A stretch of 14,283 bases of DNA from Candidatus Cloacimonetes bacterium 4572_55 (GTDB lineage: Bacteria; 4572-55). The stretch spans positions 1 to 14,283 of the forward strand of contig NBMB01000082.1 in NCBI GenBank assembly GCA_002084765.1, read 5' to 3'. A program made the position numbers and the translations under genes. Below, one piece after another: positions 1 to 6,792 of the stretch (positions within the stretch are counted from its first letter, which is position 1; each line of letters begins with the position of its first letter). The notes beneath the pieces were generated by a model. That model was given only the letters and a program-made list of their open reading frames with translations, made no database searches and was not told the DNA's origin.

Positions 1-1
1 A

Positions 2-314
2 GAGGTCTTCCCCAATGCCGAAATTGTCATTGACCGGTTCCACTTTTTTGGACAAATGAACAAGGCTTTAGATCATGTTCGTAAACAGTTACGCGGTCAG
101 TCTCTTATAAATGACGCGCTCAAAGGAATCAAATGGAATGGTTGAAGGGATCAATAACAAAATAAAACGAATCAAAAGAATGGCATTTGGATTCCGAAAC
201 TTCAATAACTTTCGATTGAAAATTATTACTAAAAAATTATTACTAACTTTGACTAATTCCGTAAAAAAGTTCCAAGAGCCTTATTGGTTTACTTTATATT
301 TGTACAAGAACTAA
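2..314 (+). pseudogene. ISL3-family transposase remnant, internally deleted and frameshifted
   Basis: This is the C-terminal part of a DDE transposase of the ISL3 family, open at the window's left edge. Reading from base 2 gives VIDRFHFFGQMNKALDHVRK, the region around the second catalytic Asp, and ends at a TGA near 141-145. The rest continues in another frame from about 120, with SNGMVEGINNKIKRIKRMAF (catalytic Glu region) and a GFRNFNNFRLKI tail, stopping at TAA 312-314. In intact family members these two motifs are separated by roughly 100 residues. Here only about 30 remain, so there is an internal deletion as well as a frame change. It cannot encode an active transposase. No terminal inverted repeat was recognised. 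Its 3' end overlaps the 3' end of the convergent minus-strand gene by 26 bp. Confidence 0.85.
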
Positions 315-915
315 TAATTAAAGGAGTCGTTTTTTTAGTAAAGTCAGCAACATAAGAAAGATCGACTCTCTTCTTAAATTCGTTGTATGCTTCACGATCC
401 TGATAGATTACGCAGTGAACTAACACGTTTGCATTTTTCAGTCCCCACAACGATTTGAATGGATGAACTCCGACAACGCCCTGCTCATTTTCAAGGCTCA
501 TCAGATACTTTGCCCGCTCTTGTCGAAGCTCCTTTTCAGTGATTCCATTGGGACGTATTACGGCGAATTCCGTGATATTATCTCCCTTTCCGAAATTCAC
601 ATAGTCAAAGTCCTTGTCTTCTGATTTTAGGAAGACACCTGTAATAATGTTCTGCATTTTGATGAACTTAGGTAAATTCATCAAGAGCCTGATATTAAAC
701 ATAGAACAGAACATCGCCCAATAACCACTATATCTAGTCAAACCAATATAAACCTTGTCAGGTTGATCTGGGCTGTTTAAAAATGGCTGGAATTCACGCT
801 CAGGGCCGATACCCCATGAACTCACAAGTGCCTGAACAGCTTTAGTCTTTGCCGCCAAGAAGGCGGGCTCATCAATTTTTTCGTTACGCATACGAACAGC
901 TAACTCTATCATCAT
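289..915 (-). CDS. Unrecognised protein, probable tandem alpha/beta-barrel (ABM-like) duplication
   Basis: I do not recognise this 208-residue protein. It has no signal peptide or clear membrane segment. The two halves resemble each other. Residues about 2-45 (IELAVRMRNEKI, then a helix, then REFQPF) align by eye with about 113-155 (TEFAVIRPNGIT, then a helix, then GVHPFKSL). This suggests two copies of a ferredoxin-like dimeric alpha/beta-barrel fold, as in antibiotic-biosynthesis-monooxygenase-type proteins; that is inference. The ATG overlaps the stop of the upstream oxidoreductase gene by 4 bp (ATGA), so the two are likely translationally coupled and may share a redox or detoxification task. 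The 3' end lies inside the ISL3 remnant, so the native C-terminus may have been replaced. The base composition is more AT-rich than the nuo genes, consistent with transfer. Confidence 0.7.
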   Translation of the reverse strand: MMIELAVRMRNEKIDEPAFLAAKTKAVQALVSSWGIGPEREFQPFLNSPDQPDKVYIGLTRYSGYWAMFCSMFNIRLLMNLPKFIKMQNIITGVFLKSEDKDFDYVNFGKGDNITEFAVIRPNGITEKELRQERAKYLMSLENEQGVVGVHPFKSLWGLKNANVLVHCVIYQDREAYNEFKKRVDLSYVADFTKKTTPLIISSCTNIK

Positions 916-1820
916 ATATTATTCTCCTGAATGTTTTTAGTTAATTGCAGTAAAGATGGTTTATTTTTCTCTAACCATTGCACAAAAGTCATAGGCCGAA
1001 CTCCTGTGAGAGCCATAAATTCTGTGTGATCAGAATCAGACAAACCTGCCTTGTTATGTTTTTCAAATGAAGTCAGCATTTCAGCTAATTCTTGTGGCAT
1101 CTGAAATTCAAGCATTTGTTGTTTATAGCTCTCATCATCTAAATGCACGACATCAATGGTAGTGCCGATTACTTTATTGATTGATTGTGCCATCTCATCA
1201 ACAGTCAAGGATTTTTCTCCACTCATTGTCAGCACACACTTTTCTTCTCCAGCTTTACCCAGTGCAGCCGCAGCTGCTAAAGACAAATCATAGCGACTAA
1301 TCTGTCCCATTCGACCTTGAGCTGTTGCTGTGAGCCATTTGCCAGAAGCCAGAATACCAGACTGTAATTCAAGTAAGTTTTCAAAATACCAGTTGTTACG
1401 CAAAATCGTCCAAGCTGGAATTGTGCTTTGGCGTATCGCATTTTCAGTGCCAAAGTGCTCATCAGCAAAAATCACAGGTGAAGTTTCAGGATTTGGCATT
1501 GAAGTGTAGATAATGTGCTTTATACCTGCTTTCTCCGCAGCTTTCACTGCATTAGTATGTTGCTCTTTACGGCGACCAACCTGATCAACACTGACTAATA
1601 GTAGCTTTTCTGCACCTGCAAATGCGGTTTTCAGTGACGCAGGATTGTCAAAATCTGCAACGCGAACATCAACACCTAGCTCAGAGAGCTTTGTTAATTT
1701 TTTAGGATCTCGAGTGGTTGCAATCAATTGGTTGGGTTGTATATCGAATTTCTCAAGCATAAAATGCATTACCTGCTTGCCTAATTTTCCAGAAGCACCT
1801 GTCACTAGTAATTTACTCAT
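912..1820 (-). CDS. qorB: NmrA/SDR-family NAD(P)H:quinone oxidoreductase, QorB (YtfG)-like
   Basis: This 302-residue atypical short-chain dehydrogenase/reductase is of the NmrA type and resembles E. coli QorB/YtfG. The N-terminal Rossmann nucleotide-binding motif is TGASGKLGKQV (residues 7-17). It is followed by the TTRDPKKL segment that in this group contacts NADPH, the strand LLLVSVDQVGRRKEQH, and YTSMPNPETSP, ADEHFGTE and LRNNWYFENL, which all match the QorB pattern. The C-terminal half carries the variable substrate-side lid. Family members reduce quinones or act as redox sensors in the cytoplasm. The start is supported by GGAGGG about 8 nt upstream of ATG. It is the first gene of a two-gene unit with the unrecognised downstream ORF (4-bp overlap). 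It is AT-richer than the flanking nuo operon and preceded by an attC-like palindrome, so recent acquisition is plausible. A generic NmrA-family function is the alternative. Confidence 0.85.
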   Translation of the reverse strand: MSKLLVTGASGKLGKQVMHFMLEKFDIQPNQLIATTRDPKKLTKLSELGVDVRVADFDNPASLKTAFAGAEKLLLVSVDQVGRRKEQHTNAVKAAEKAGIKHIIYTSMPNPETSPVIFADEHFGTENAIRQSTIPAWTILRNNWYFENLLELQSGILASGKWLTATAQGRMGQISRYDLSLAAAAALGKAGEEKCVLTMSGEKSLTVDEMAQSINKVIGTTIDVVHLDDESYKQQMLEFQMPQELAEMLTSFEKHNKAGLSDSDHTEFMALTGVRPMTFVQWLEKNKPSLLQLTKNIQENNI

Positions 1821-1852
1821 AATAATTCCCTCCGATTATTGTTTATTAAATA

Positions 1853-1940
1853 GCATAACGACAAGCTCACCGGCGGCAATGAAGCGTAGCAGAATTGCCG
1901 TCTGTATCGCCGCGCAATGGCCGCCAAATTGACTGATCAT
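1853..1940 (-). repeat. attC-like structured palindrome upstream of qorB (degenerate integron recombination site?)
   Basis: A GC-rich, self-complementary stretch lies in an AT-rich intergenic region. CGGCAAT (1874-1880) pairs with ATTGCCG (1894-1900), and GGCGGC (1872-1877) is complementary to GCCGCC (1920-1925). Read on the minus strand it starts near CAGTCAATTTGGCGGCC and ends CGTTATGC, close to an attC right-end box (GTTRRRY, one mismatch). That end sits just before the qorB gene, which is where the preceding cassette's attC would end. The left end lacks a good RYYYAAC box. Calling it a degenerate attC is inference; a dispersed palindromic repeat is the alternative. Confidence 0.35.
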
Positions 1941-2135
1941 ATTTGGAATGCCAAAGAACTATTATTTATGGTGAGTGCTCCGCACCACCTCTCAAAAAAC
2001 AATTTACAACACTTAAAAGGGTGACTACCAATTTTGTAGTTTTCGTAAAAACTTCCCAAGAGCCGCATTTCAAGTTCCTCAGCCAGGATACGTAACAAAA
2101 AAAACAGACCTTGCAGCACCGCGTCACGATGTTTC
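1941..2135. other. Unexplained junction between nuoE and the accessory genes
   Basis: This roughly 195-bp stretch sits where nuoF would be expected. On the minus strand a 60-codon ORF (1937-2119) is open. Another minus-strand frame gives LRNLKCGSWEVFTKTTKLVV and runs on into a Gly-Gly-Ala stop. Neither resembles a protein I know, and neither has a convincing ribosome-binding site. Directly after the nuoE stop, AGGAAACATC precedes a possible GTG start that could be the beginning of a truncated next gene. I see no terminator here. It is probably debris of an insertion or deletion. Confidence 0.4.
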
Positions 2136-2621
2136 CTATTCCAACTTCTCCAATATTTGGTCGATTTTTTCCGGAGTCAGATGATAGTAATAGTGATCAT
2201 TAATTTGCATCATAGGTGCTTTATTGCATGCCGCGAGGCACTCGACTTTTTCCAGGCTGAACTTCCCATCTTCGGTGCGTTCGCCGACATCGATTTCCAA
2301 CTTCTCTTTAAGATACTCCACAATGCTTTTCGCTCCCATAAGCGCGCAAGGGAGGGTCATACAGACCATGATCCGATATTTCCCGTGGTGCTTGCTGTTA
2401 TAATGCGTATAGAAAGAGAGGACGCCGTAAATTTTCGCGGGCGAAAGTCCGAGCAAGCCCGCGATATATTCGCATGAGTCCTCGTCGTTATAGCGAAAAT
2501 GCTTCTCAAAAAGACGCAAACTGGGCAATACTGCCGCCTGTTTATTCGGATAATGGCGCAGCATTTTTTTAAATTCTGCCTCAAAGGCTTGTTTTCGTTT
2601 ATCGGTGAATTCTTCTGGCAT
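2136..2621 (-). CDS. nuoE: NADH-quinone oxidoreductase subunit E (24 kDa, thioredoxin-like 2Fe-2S)
   Basis: This is the peripheral 2Fe-2S subunit of complex I, which with NuoF forms part of the NADH-oxidising module on the cytoplasmic side. The protein is 161 residues, about the usual size. An N-terminal helical part (FEKHFRYNDEDSCEYIAGLL) precedes the IYGVLSFYTHY segment and the thioredoxin-like domain. The four N1a cluster ligands are visible as C87-x4-C92 (CMTLPC) and C128-x3-C132 (CLAAC). I chose the ATG at 2621, which leaves a 1-nt gap to the nuoD stop and begins MPEEF. An in-frame TTG at 2645 would add eight residues overlapping nuoD and is less likely. It is the last nuo gene here. Its obligate partner nuoF is absent downstream in this window, so either the cluster was split or nuoF lies elsewhere. 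Confidence 0.95.
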   Translation of the reverse strand: MPEEFTDKRKQAFEAEFKKMLRHYPNKQAAVLPSLRLFEKHFRYNDEDSCEYIAGLLGLSPAKIYGVLSFYTHYNSKHHGKYRIMVCMTLPCALMGAKSIVEYLKEKLEIDVGERTEDGKFSLEKVECLAACNKAPMMQINDHYYYHLTPEKIDQILEKLE

Positions 2622-2622
2622 A

Positions 2623-3894
2623 TTATCGATCCAACTCCCCGGCAATCACGTTTAAAGTGCTCAAGATTGCAGGCACATCAGGAATCATGTGCCCCTCCAA
2701 CATATACGGAAAAACCTGATAATTGTAAAAGGAGGGCGAACGCGTCCGAATCCGATAGGGAAACATCCCGCCGTCGCTGATAATGTACCATCCGAGTTCG
2801 CCGTTTGGCACCTCGGTGCTTGAGTAGAATTCTCGCACTGGAATTTTTGGTCCATGCGTACGCATGACGATCTTAAAGTGGTGTATCAACTCTTCCATAT
2901 TATTATATACATTATCTTTAGGCGGAAGAACCATCTTAAAATCATCCGCGATCACAGGACCTTGCACATCGGGCAGCCGTTCCATGCCCTGTTGGATAAT
3001 GCGGAGGCTTTGACGCATCTCAGCCAGGCGCAATTTGTAGCGGGCGTAGCTGTCCCCGTCCGGCTCGGTGGGAATCTCGAAGTCGAACGTCTCATACCCG
3101 GAATATGGGTGGGCTTTCCGCACGTCATAAGGAACCCCGCTCGCTCGAAGAACCGGACCGGTCACTCCATAACTGCAGGCTATTTCCTTTTCCAGAATAC
3201 CGATTCCCTGGGAACGATCAATAAAGATACGGTTTCGGGATATCATCAACTCGGTTTCATCCAGTACCCGTGCGACATTCTCGACAAACTCTGTCGCCAT
3301 TTGCTCAAAGCCTTCGGGAATATCTTTTGCCAACCCCCCGATCCGAGCAAAGCTGGTGGTCAATCGAGCACCGGTTGTATGCTCAAAAATGTCGTACATT
3401 TTCTCCCGCCATTTCCAGCACCAGAGGAAAACGCTAAACGCGCCTACATCCATAGCCTGCAGTCCGACGCAAGCCAAATGATCGCCAATACGGGACATTT
3501 CGGATAAAATAACGCGCAACAACTGGGCTCGAGGCGGAACTTCCACCTCTGCCAATTCCTCGACGGCAATGGCAAAACCGATGTTGTTGTTCATCGAAGA
3601 GAGGTAGTTCATCCGGTCTGTCACCGTAATGAACTGATGGTAGTCTAAATGTTCACCCAACTTCTCAAAACCCGTGTGCAGATAGCCAATTACCGGCGTG
3701 GCTTTCACCACGGTTTCTCCGTTCAGCTCCAAGATGTTATGCAGAGTGCCGTGGGTCGAGGGGTGCTGCGGTCCCAGATTGACGATCATGTGTTCGCCAT
3801 TTTGGTCTGAGACTGTGCGCAAACTTTTCTCCCGTTCTTCTTTTAGAGCAATGGGATCAATCTTATCAAACTTTGCTTGGTTCATAATATTCAT
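2623..3894 (-). CDS. nuoD: NADH-quinone oxidoreductase subunit D (49 kDa)
   Basis: NuoD is the 49-kDa hydrogenase-large-subunit-like protein of complex I. Together with NuoB it forms the quinone-binding site at the end of the hydrophilic arm. The 423 residues show the family's GPQHPSTHG loop, followed by GYLHTGFEKLGE, the MNYLSSMNNN stretch, GLAKDIPEGF, the ACSYGVTGPVLRASG motif, the GDSYARY region, and a C-terminus ending DVPAILSTLNVIAGELDR with the conserved terminal Asp-Arg. The N-terminus is slightly longer than typical; the start could be M1 (3894) or M4 (3885). It overlaps the nuoC 3' end by 29 bp, so nuoC and nuoD are separate rather than fused as in E. coli. Translational coupling with nuoC upstream and nuoE downstream is likely. 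Confidence 0.97.
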   Translation of the reverse strand: MNIMNQAKFDKIDPIALKEEREKSLRTVSDQNGEHMIVNLGPQHPSTHGTLHNILELNGETVVKATPVIGYLHTGFEKLGEHLDYHQFITVTDRMNYLSSMNNNIGFAIAVEELAEVEVPPRAQLLRVILSEMSRIGDHLACVGLQAMDVGAFSVFLWCWKWREKMYDIFEHTTGARLTTSFARIGGLAKDIPEGFEQMATEFVENVARVLDETELMISRNRIFIDRSQGIGILEKEIACSYGVTGPVLRASGVPYDVRKAHPYSGYETFDFEIPTEPDGDSYARYKLRLAEMRQSLRIIQQGMERLPDVQGPVIADDFKMVLPPKDNVYNNMEELIHHFKIVMRTHGPKIPVREFYSSTEVPNGELGWYIISDGGMFPYRIRTRSPSFYNYQVFPYMLEGHMIPDVPAILSTLNVIAGELDR

Positions 3895-4393
3895 ACCGTG
3901 AAAAATTCTCGCGTTCGCCGCGTCCTTGCAAGGGATAATCTTTTCGTAGCGGATGACCTTCGTAATCGTCCGGCATCAAGATACGCCGCAGATCTGGATG
4001 TCCTTTGAAAGAGATTCCGAACATGTCATAAACCTCTCGTTCCGCCCAATTCGCCGCCAGGTAGAGCGGCGTCAGAGAGTCGATCTCCAGGTCTTCCTCG
4101 GAGATGTACGTTCGGATTATGATCCGCAGATAATTGTTCATATTTTGAAGGATGTAGATCACCCCGAATCGTTCCGGTCCATCTCCATTCTTCAGAAAAT
4201 CAACGCCGCCTATATCGACGAGATAGCTGAAGTCGCAACGTTCGTCATCCTTCAAAAATTTAATGAGTTCATAGACATGGGTGCCTATGACCTCAATTTG
4301 AAGTTGATTCCGCACGACCTCTGTTTTTAAAATCCGATCGTTGAAAGTCTCTTGTAAGAGATTCAACACCATATCGTTTGTCGGTTCCTGCAT
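3866..4393 (-). CDS. nuoC: NADH-quinone oxidoreductase subunit C (30 kDa)
   Basis: NuoC is a peripheral-arm structural subunit of complex I that packs against NuoD. The 175-residue protein has a poorly conserved N-terminal half (ILKTEVVRNQLQIEV, then CDFSYLVDIGGVDF) and the strongly conserved signature near the C-terminus: WAEREVYDMFGISFKGHPDL, then RRILMPDDYEGHPLRKDYPL. It is a standalone NuoC, as in organisms where nuoC and nuoD are not fused. The ATG follows an AT-rich 28-nt spacer after nuoB with AAGGA upstream. The 3' end overlaps nuoD. Nothing looks damaged, and its place in the operon fits the canonical nuoABCDE order. Confidence 0.96.
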   Translation of the reverse strand: MQEPTNDMVLNLLQETFNDRILKTEVVRNQLQIEVIGTHVYELIKFLKDDERCDFSYLVDIGGVDFLKNGDGPERFGVIYILQNMNNYLRIIIRTYISEEDLEIDSLTPLYLAANWAEREVYDMFGISFKGHPDLRRILMPDDYEGHPLRKDYPLQGRGERENFSRYEYYEPSKV

Positions 4394-4421
4394 CTTAATT
4401 TTTGATCCTTATTATTTCCAG

Positions 4422-4922
4422 TTATTCCCCGTGTAACCGGTCCAGGAGTTTTTCTCCCCGCACCTTTTTTTGAATCTCCATCAGCGCGTCCAGCACCACT
4501 TCGGGACGGGGGGGACAGCCCGGAATATAGACGTCAACCGGAATGAATTGATCCACGCCCTGGACTAAGGTATAGGTGTTGAACATGCCTCCAGAGCATG
4601 CGCATGCGCCCATGCTGATGCACCATTTCGGCTCCGGCATCTGTCTCCAAATCGTCGAAAGCACTGGCATCATTTTGATGGAAATGCGACCGGAAACGAG
4701 CATCAAATCGGCTTGTCTCGGCGAAAAACGCAAGACTTCCGCGCCGAAACGAGCCAGATCATATTTGTTGGCAAAAAGAGACATCATCTCAATCGCGCAA
4801 CAAGCGGTTCCGAATGGAGCGGGCCAAAGCGAGTTGCTTCTTCCCCAGTTGATCACAGCGTCCATTTTGGATAGGAGAACCGTGTCTTTCAGTTTTTCAG
4901 CCAATAGCGTTTCTAATCCCAT
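4422..4922 (-). CDS. nuoB: NADH-quinone oxidoreductase subunit B (PSST, N2 cluster)
   Basis: NuoB carries the terminal 4Fe-4S cluster N2 that passes electrons to quinone at the NuoB/NuoD interface. From the ATG at 4922 it has 166 residues. The four ligands are C41-C42 ([11 protein letters not shown]), C107 ([11 protein letters not shown]) and C136 (PGCPPRPE), with the same spacing as E. coli NuoB. Also conserved are the [12 protein letters not shown] entry and [18 protein letters not shown] prefer this ATG because GAGGGG lies 7 nt upstream and MGLETLL is a typical family N-terminus. A GTG at 4943 would add seven residues and a longer overlap with nuoA. With the ATG, the overlap with the nuoA end is 10 bp. 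Confidence 0.96.
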   Translation of the reverse strand: MGLETLLAEKLKDTVLLSKMDAVINWGRSNSLWPAPFGTACCAIEMMSLFANKYDLARFGAEVLRFSPRQADLMLVSGRISIKMMPVLSTIWRQMPEPKWCISMGACACSGGMFNTYTLVQGVDQFIPVDVYIPGCPPRPEVVLDALMEIQKKVRGEKLLDRLHGE

Positions 4923-5269
4923 TCTAACGCCCCTCTCCGCCACAGATAGATGAATCCGGAAGTTAAGACCGCCAAAAATACCAATAGATAGAGAAATCCG
5001 GTCACGCCTGCCTGTTTATATGTCACGCTCCAGGGAATCAAGAACACGGTTTCAATATCAAAAAGAATAAAAAGTGTGGCGATCAAGTAAAATTTTACTG
5101 GAAACCGCTTGTGGGCTTCATCTCGAATCGGAACACCGCATTCATAGGGATCGAATTTCCCCCGTCCTTGACGACGCGGTCCGAAGAAGTGCGACAAAGC
5201 CAGCATAATCACGCCGTTTACCAGCACAAAAGTGATATACATTAAAATCGTTATGTAAGATTCTCGCAT
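4913..5269 (-). CDS. nuoA: NADH-quinone oxidoreductase subunit A
   Basis: NuoA is a small membrane subunit near the junction of the membrane and hydrophilic arms of complex I. The 118 residues show three hydrophobic helices at about 6-27, 60-80 and 88-108. The conserved first cytoplasmic loop contains [10 protein letters not shown], with the Cys of the quinone-site-gating loop, and it is followed by [19 protein letters not shown], whose acidic residues are a family hallmark. It is the first gene of the nuoABCDE unit. ATG 5269 gives a standard-length protein, although the upstream Shine-Dalgarno is weak (GAGAT). The 279-bp gap upstream contains a candidate promoter. Confidence 0.95.
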   Translation of the reverse strand: MRESYITILMYITFVLVNGVIMLALSHFFGPRRQGRGKFDPYECGVPIRDEAHKRFPVKFYLIATLFILFDIETVFLIPWSVTYKQAGVTGFLYLLVFLAVLTSGFIYLWRRGALEWD

Positions 5270-5327
5270 AATAATCTCAGATTCATGAGTCAGTCAACTA
5301 AAAAATTCTTTTTTTGTAGGTGAGCCT

Positions 5328-5356
5328 AAAGTAAGCGATTTCATCAAAACGGTCAA
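5328..5356 (-). promoter_or_regulatory. Weak candidate promoter for nuoA-E
   Basis: On the minus strand, TTGACC (-35, 5351-5356) and TACTTT (-10, 5328-5333) are separated by exactly 17 bp and lie about 60 bp upstream of the nuoA start. The -35 is good (5 of 6) but the -10 is poor (3 of 6), so this is only a suggestion. The rest of the 5281-5559 gap holds AAGTGCC/GGCACTT arms (5487-5493 and 5509-5515) with a 15-nt loop and no U-tract on the minus strand. That is a possible weak hairpin after the exporter operon. Confidence 0.25.
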
Positions 5357-5559
5357 GGAAAAAATGTATTCGGCTTGCTTTTTAGTCAGATAGAGGCTTG
5401 ATTCCACCAATTCCATGCGCGGTTCTATGCGATAGGAGGGGAATTTAAATTGATGGGAGGTTCGTTGTGGTAATTACAATACGCAGAAGTGCCGTTATCG
5501 CTGTCTTAGGCACTTTTATAAGTCTCGAAATAAAAAGTAGGCGGGGGTGAAAAAAAGCG

Positions 5560-6780
5560 TTATTCATATCGCAGAGATTCGATCGGATCCAGACGCGCGG
5601 CTCGGAATGCTGGATAAAATCCCGACGCCACTCCTACCCCTGCCGAGACGGCGACTCCCAGTAGGATCACCCACAGCGGCATGGCGTAGTCGATAGGAGA
5701 GATCGACGATACCAATACGCCGACTCCCACGCCTACGAGGACGCCGATAATTCCGCCGAGAACGCTCAGAATGACCGCTTCGGTCAAAAATTGGAAGAGG
5801 ATATCGCTTTGCTTGGCACCGACCGCTTTACGAATGCCGATCTCTCGGGTGCGTTCCGTGACAGAGACCAACATAATATTCATAATCCCGATACTGCCCA
5901 CCAATAAGGAGAGTCCGGTCACGCCGATGACGACCATAAACGCGCCCTGTGTGAGACGTTGTAAGGTTTTCAAAATCTGGTCGTTTTTCATTACTGCAAA
6001 ATTATCTAGATCCCTGTATCGAAGTTTCCGTCGTTGGCGCATGACCGTGCGCGTCTCCTCCATCGCTTTATCCATGAGCTCAAAACTGACCGGCTCAATC
6101 GAGATGTTGACCGAACGAAATTTGCCGTAATATTTCTCAAATGTTGTCGCTGGGATGTTGATATATATATCGGGATTGTTGCCAAATATTGATCCTTTTT
6201 CCTGCAAGACGCCGATCACAAAAAACTTCAGTCCGCCGGTAGAGACGGTTTTGCCTATCGGGTCTTCATGCGGGAAGAGGTCCTCCGTGACGCTCGCGCC
6301 AAGGACGCACACCATCCGTCGATGTTCCACATCGGCATGGCTGAGAAAACGCCCCCGTTCTGTATAATATCCCTCGACTTCCTGATATTCGGGAACAGTC
6401 CCACAAAATTCGCTACGCCGACTTTTATCTTCGAATACGACTGTGCGACTGGTGTACATGGTAGGCACGACTTTGCCTACCGACGGGCACAATTTTCTTA
6501 TCGCTTCGCCATCCTCCAGCGTGATACGCGGACGGGGCTTACGCTCGACGAATCCGAACTGGACTCCGCCACCGTAGCGCAGCAATTGGAAGTAATTCAA
6601 GCCCAGATTTTCTACCTGGCTGATCATACTGCGGTTCATGCCTTCAGTCAGGGCAGTGATCCCGATTGTCGCGCCGATGCCGATCACAATACCCAGGGTG
6701 GTCAAGAGTGAACGCGCCGTGTTGGCGCGTAACGCCTGAAGCGCCATGATCATATTTTCGTACAGTTCGGTTAGTTTCAT
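5560..6780 (-). CDS. MacB-type ABC exporter permease 2 (MacB_PCD plus FtsX domains)
   Basis: This is an integral-membrane permease of the MacB/LolCE type in a tripartite efflux system. The 406 residues have the usual architecture. There is an N-terminal transmembrane helix (about 20-43, ARSLLTTLGIVIGIGATIGI). A large periplasmic MacB_PCD domain follows (about 45-270, including VLGASVTEDLFP and GKTVSTGGLKFFVIGV). The FtsX-type C-terminal half has three helices at about 282-305, 335-360 and 370-392, with the cytoplasmic coupling motif TERTREIGIRKAVGAKQSDI. It ends DPIESLRYE. There is no fused ATPase domain, unlike E. coli MacB. It starts 12 nt after permease 1, with AAGG upstream of ATG. It is a paralogue of permease 1, so the two probably form a heterodimer driven by the separate ATPase. 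The substrate is unknown. Confidence 0.9.
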   Translation of the reverse strand: MKLTELYENMIMALQALRANTARSLLTTLGIVIGIGATIGITALTEGMNRSMISQVENLGLNYFQLLRYGGGVQFGFVERKPRPRITLEDGEAIRKLCPSVGKVVPTMYTSRTVVFEDKSRRSEFCGTVPEYQEVEGYYTERGRFLSHADVEHRRMVCVLGASVTEDLFPHEDPIGKTVSTGGLKFFVIGVLQEKGSIFGNNPDIYINIPATTFEKYYGKFRSVNISIEPVSFELMDKAMEETRTVMRQRRKLRYRDLDNFAVMKNDQILKTLQRLTQGAFMVVIGVTGLSLLVGSIGIMNIMLVSVTERTREIGIRKAVGAKQSDILFQFLTEAVILSVLGGIIGVLVGVGVGVLVSSISPIDYAMPLWVILLGVAVSAGVGVASGFYPAFRAARLDPIESLRYE

Positions 6781-6792
6781 TTCGACCTTGCC

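Noticed and set aside
1937-2119. A 60-codon minus-strand ORF between nuoE and the accessory genes
   Set aside because: No ribosome-binding site or known domain was seen, and it lies in a probable recombination junction. It is described as part of that region, not as a gene.
2854-3507. A 217-codon plus-strand ORF opposite nuoD
   Set aside because: It is a shadow of a strongly conserved gene with no domain of its own.
5487-5515. AAGTGCC/GGCACTT hairpin as the terminator of the efflux operon
   Set aside because: The stem is only 7 bp with a 15-nt loop, and there is no U-tract on the minus strand.
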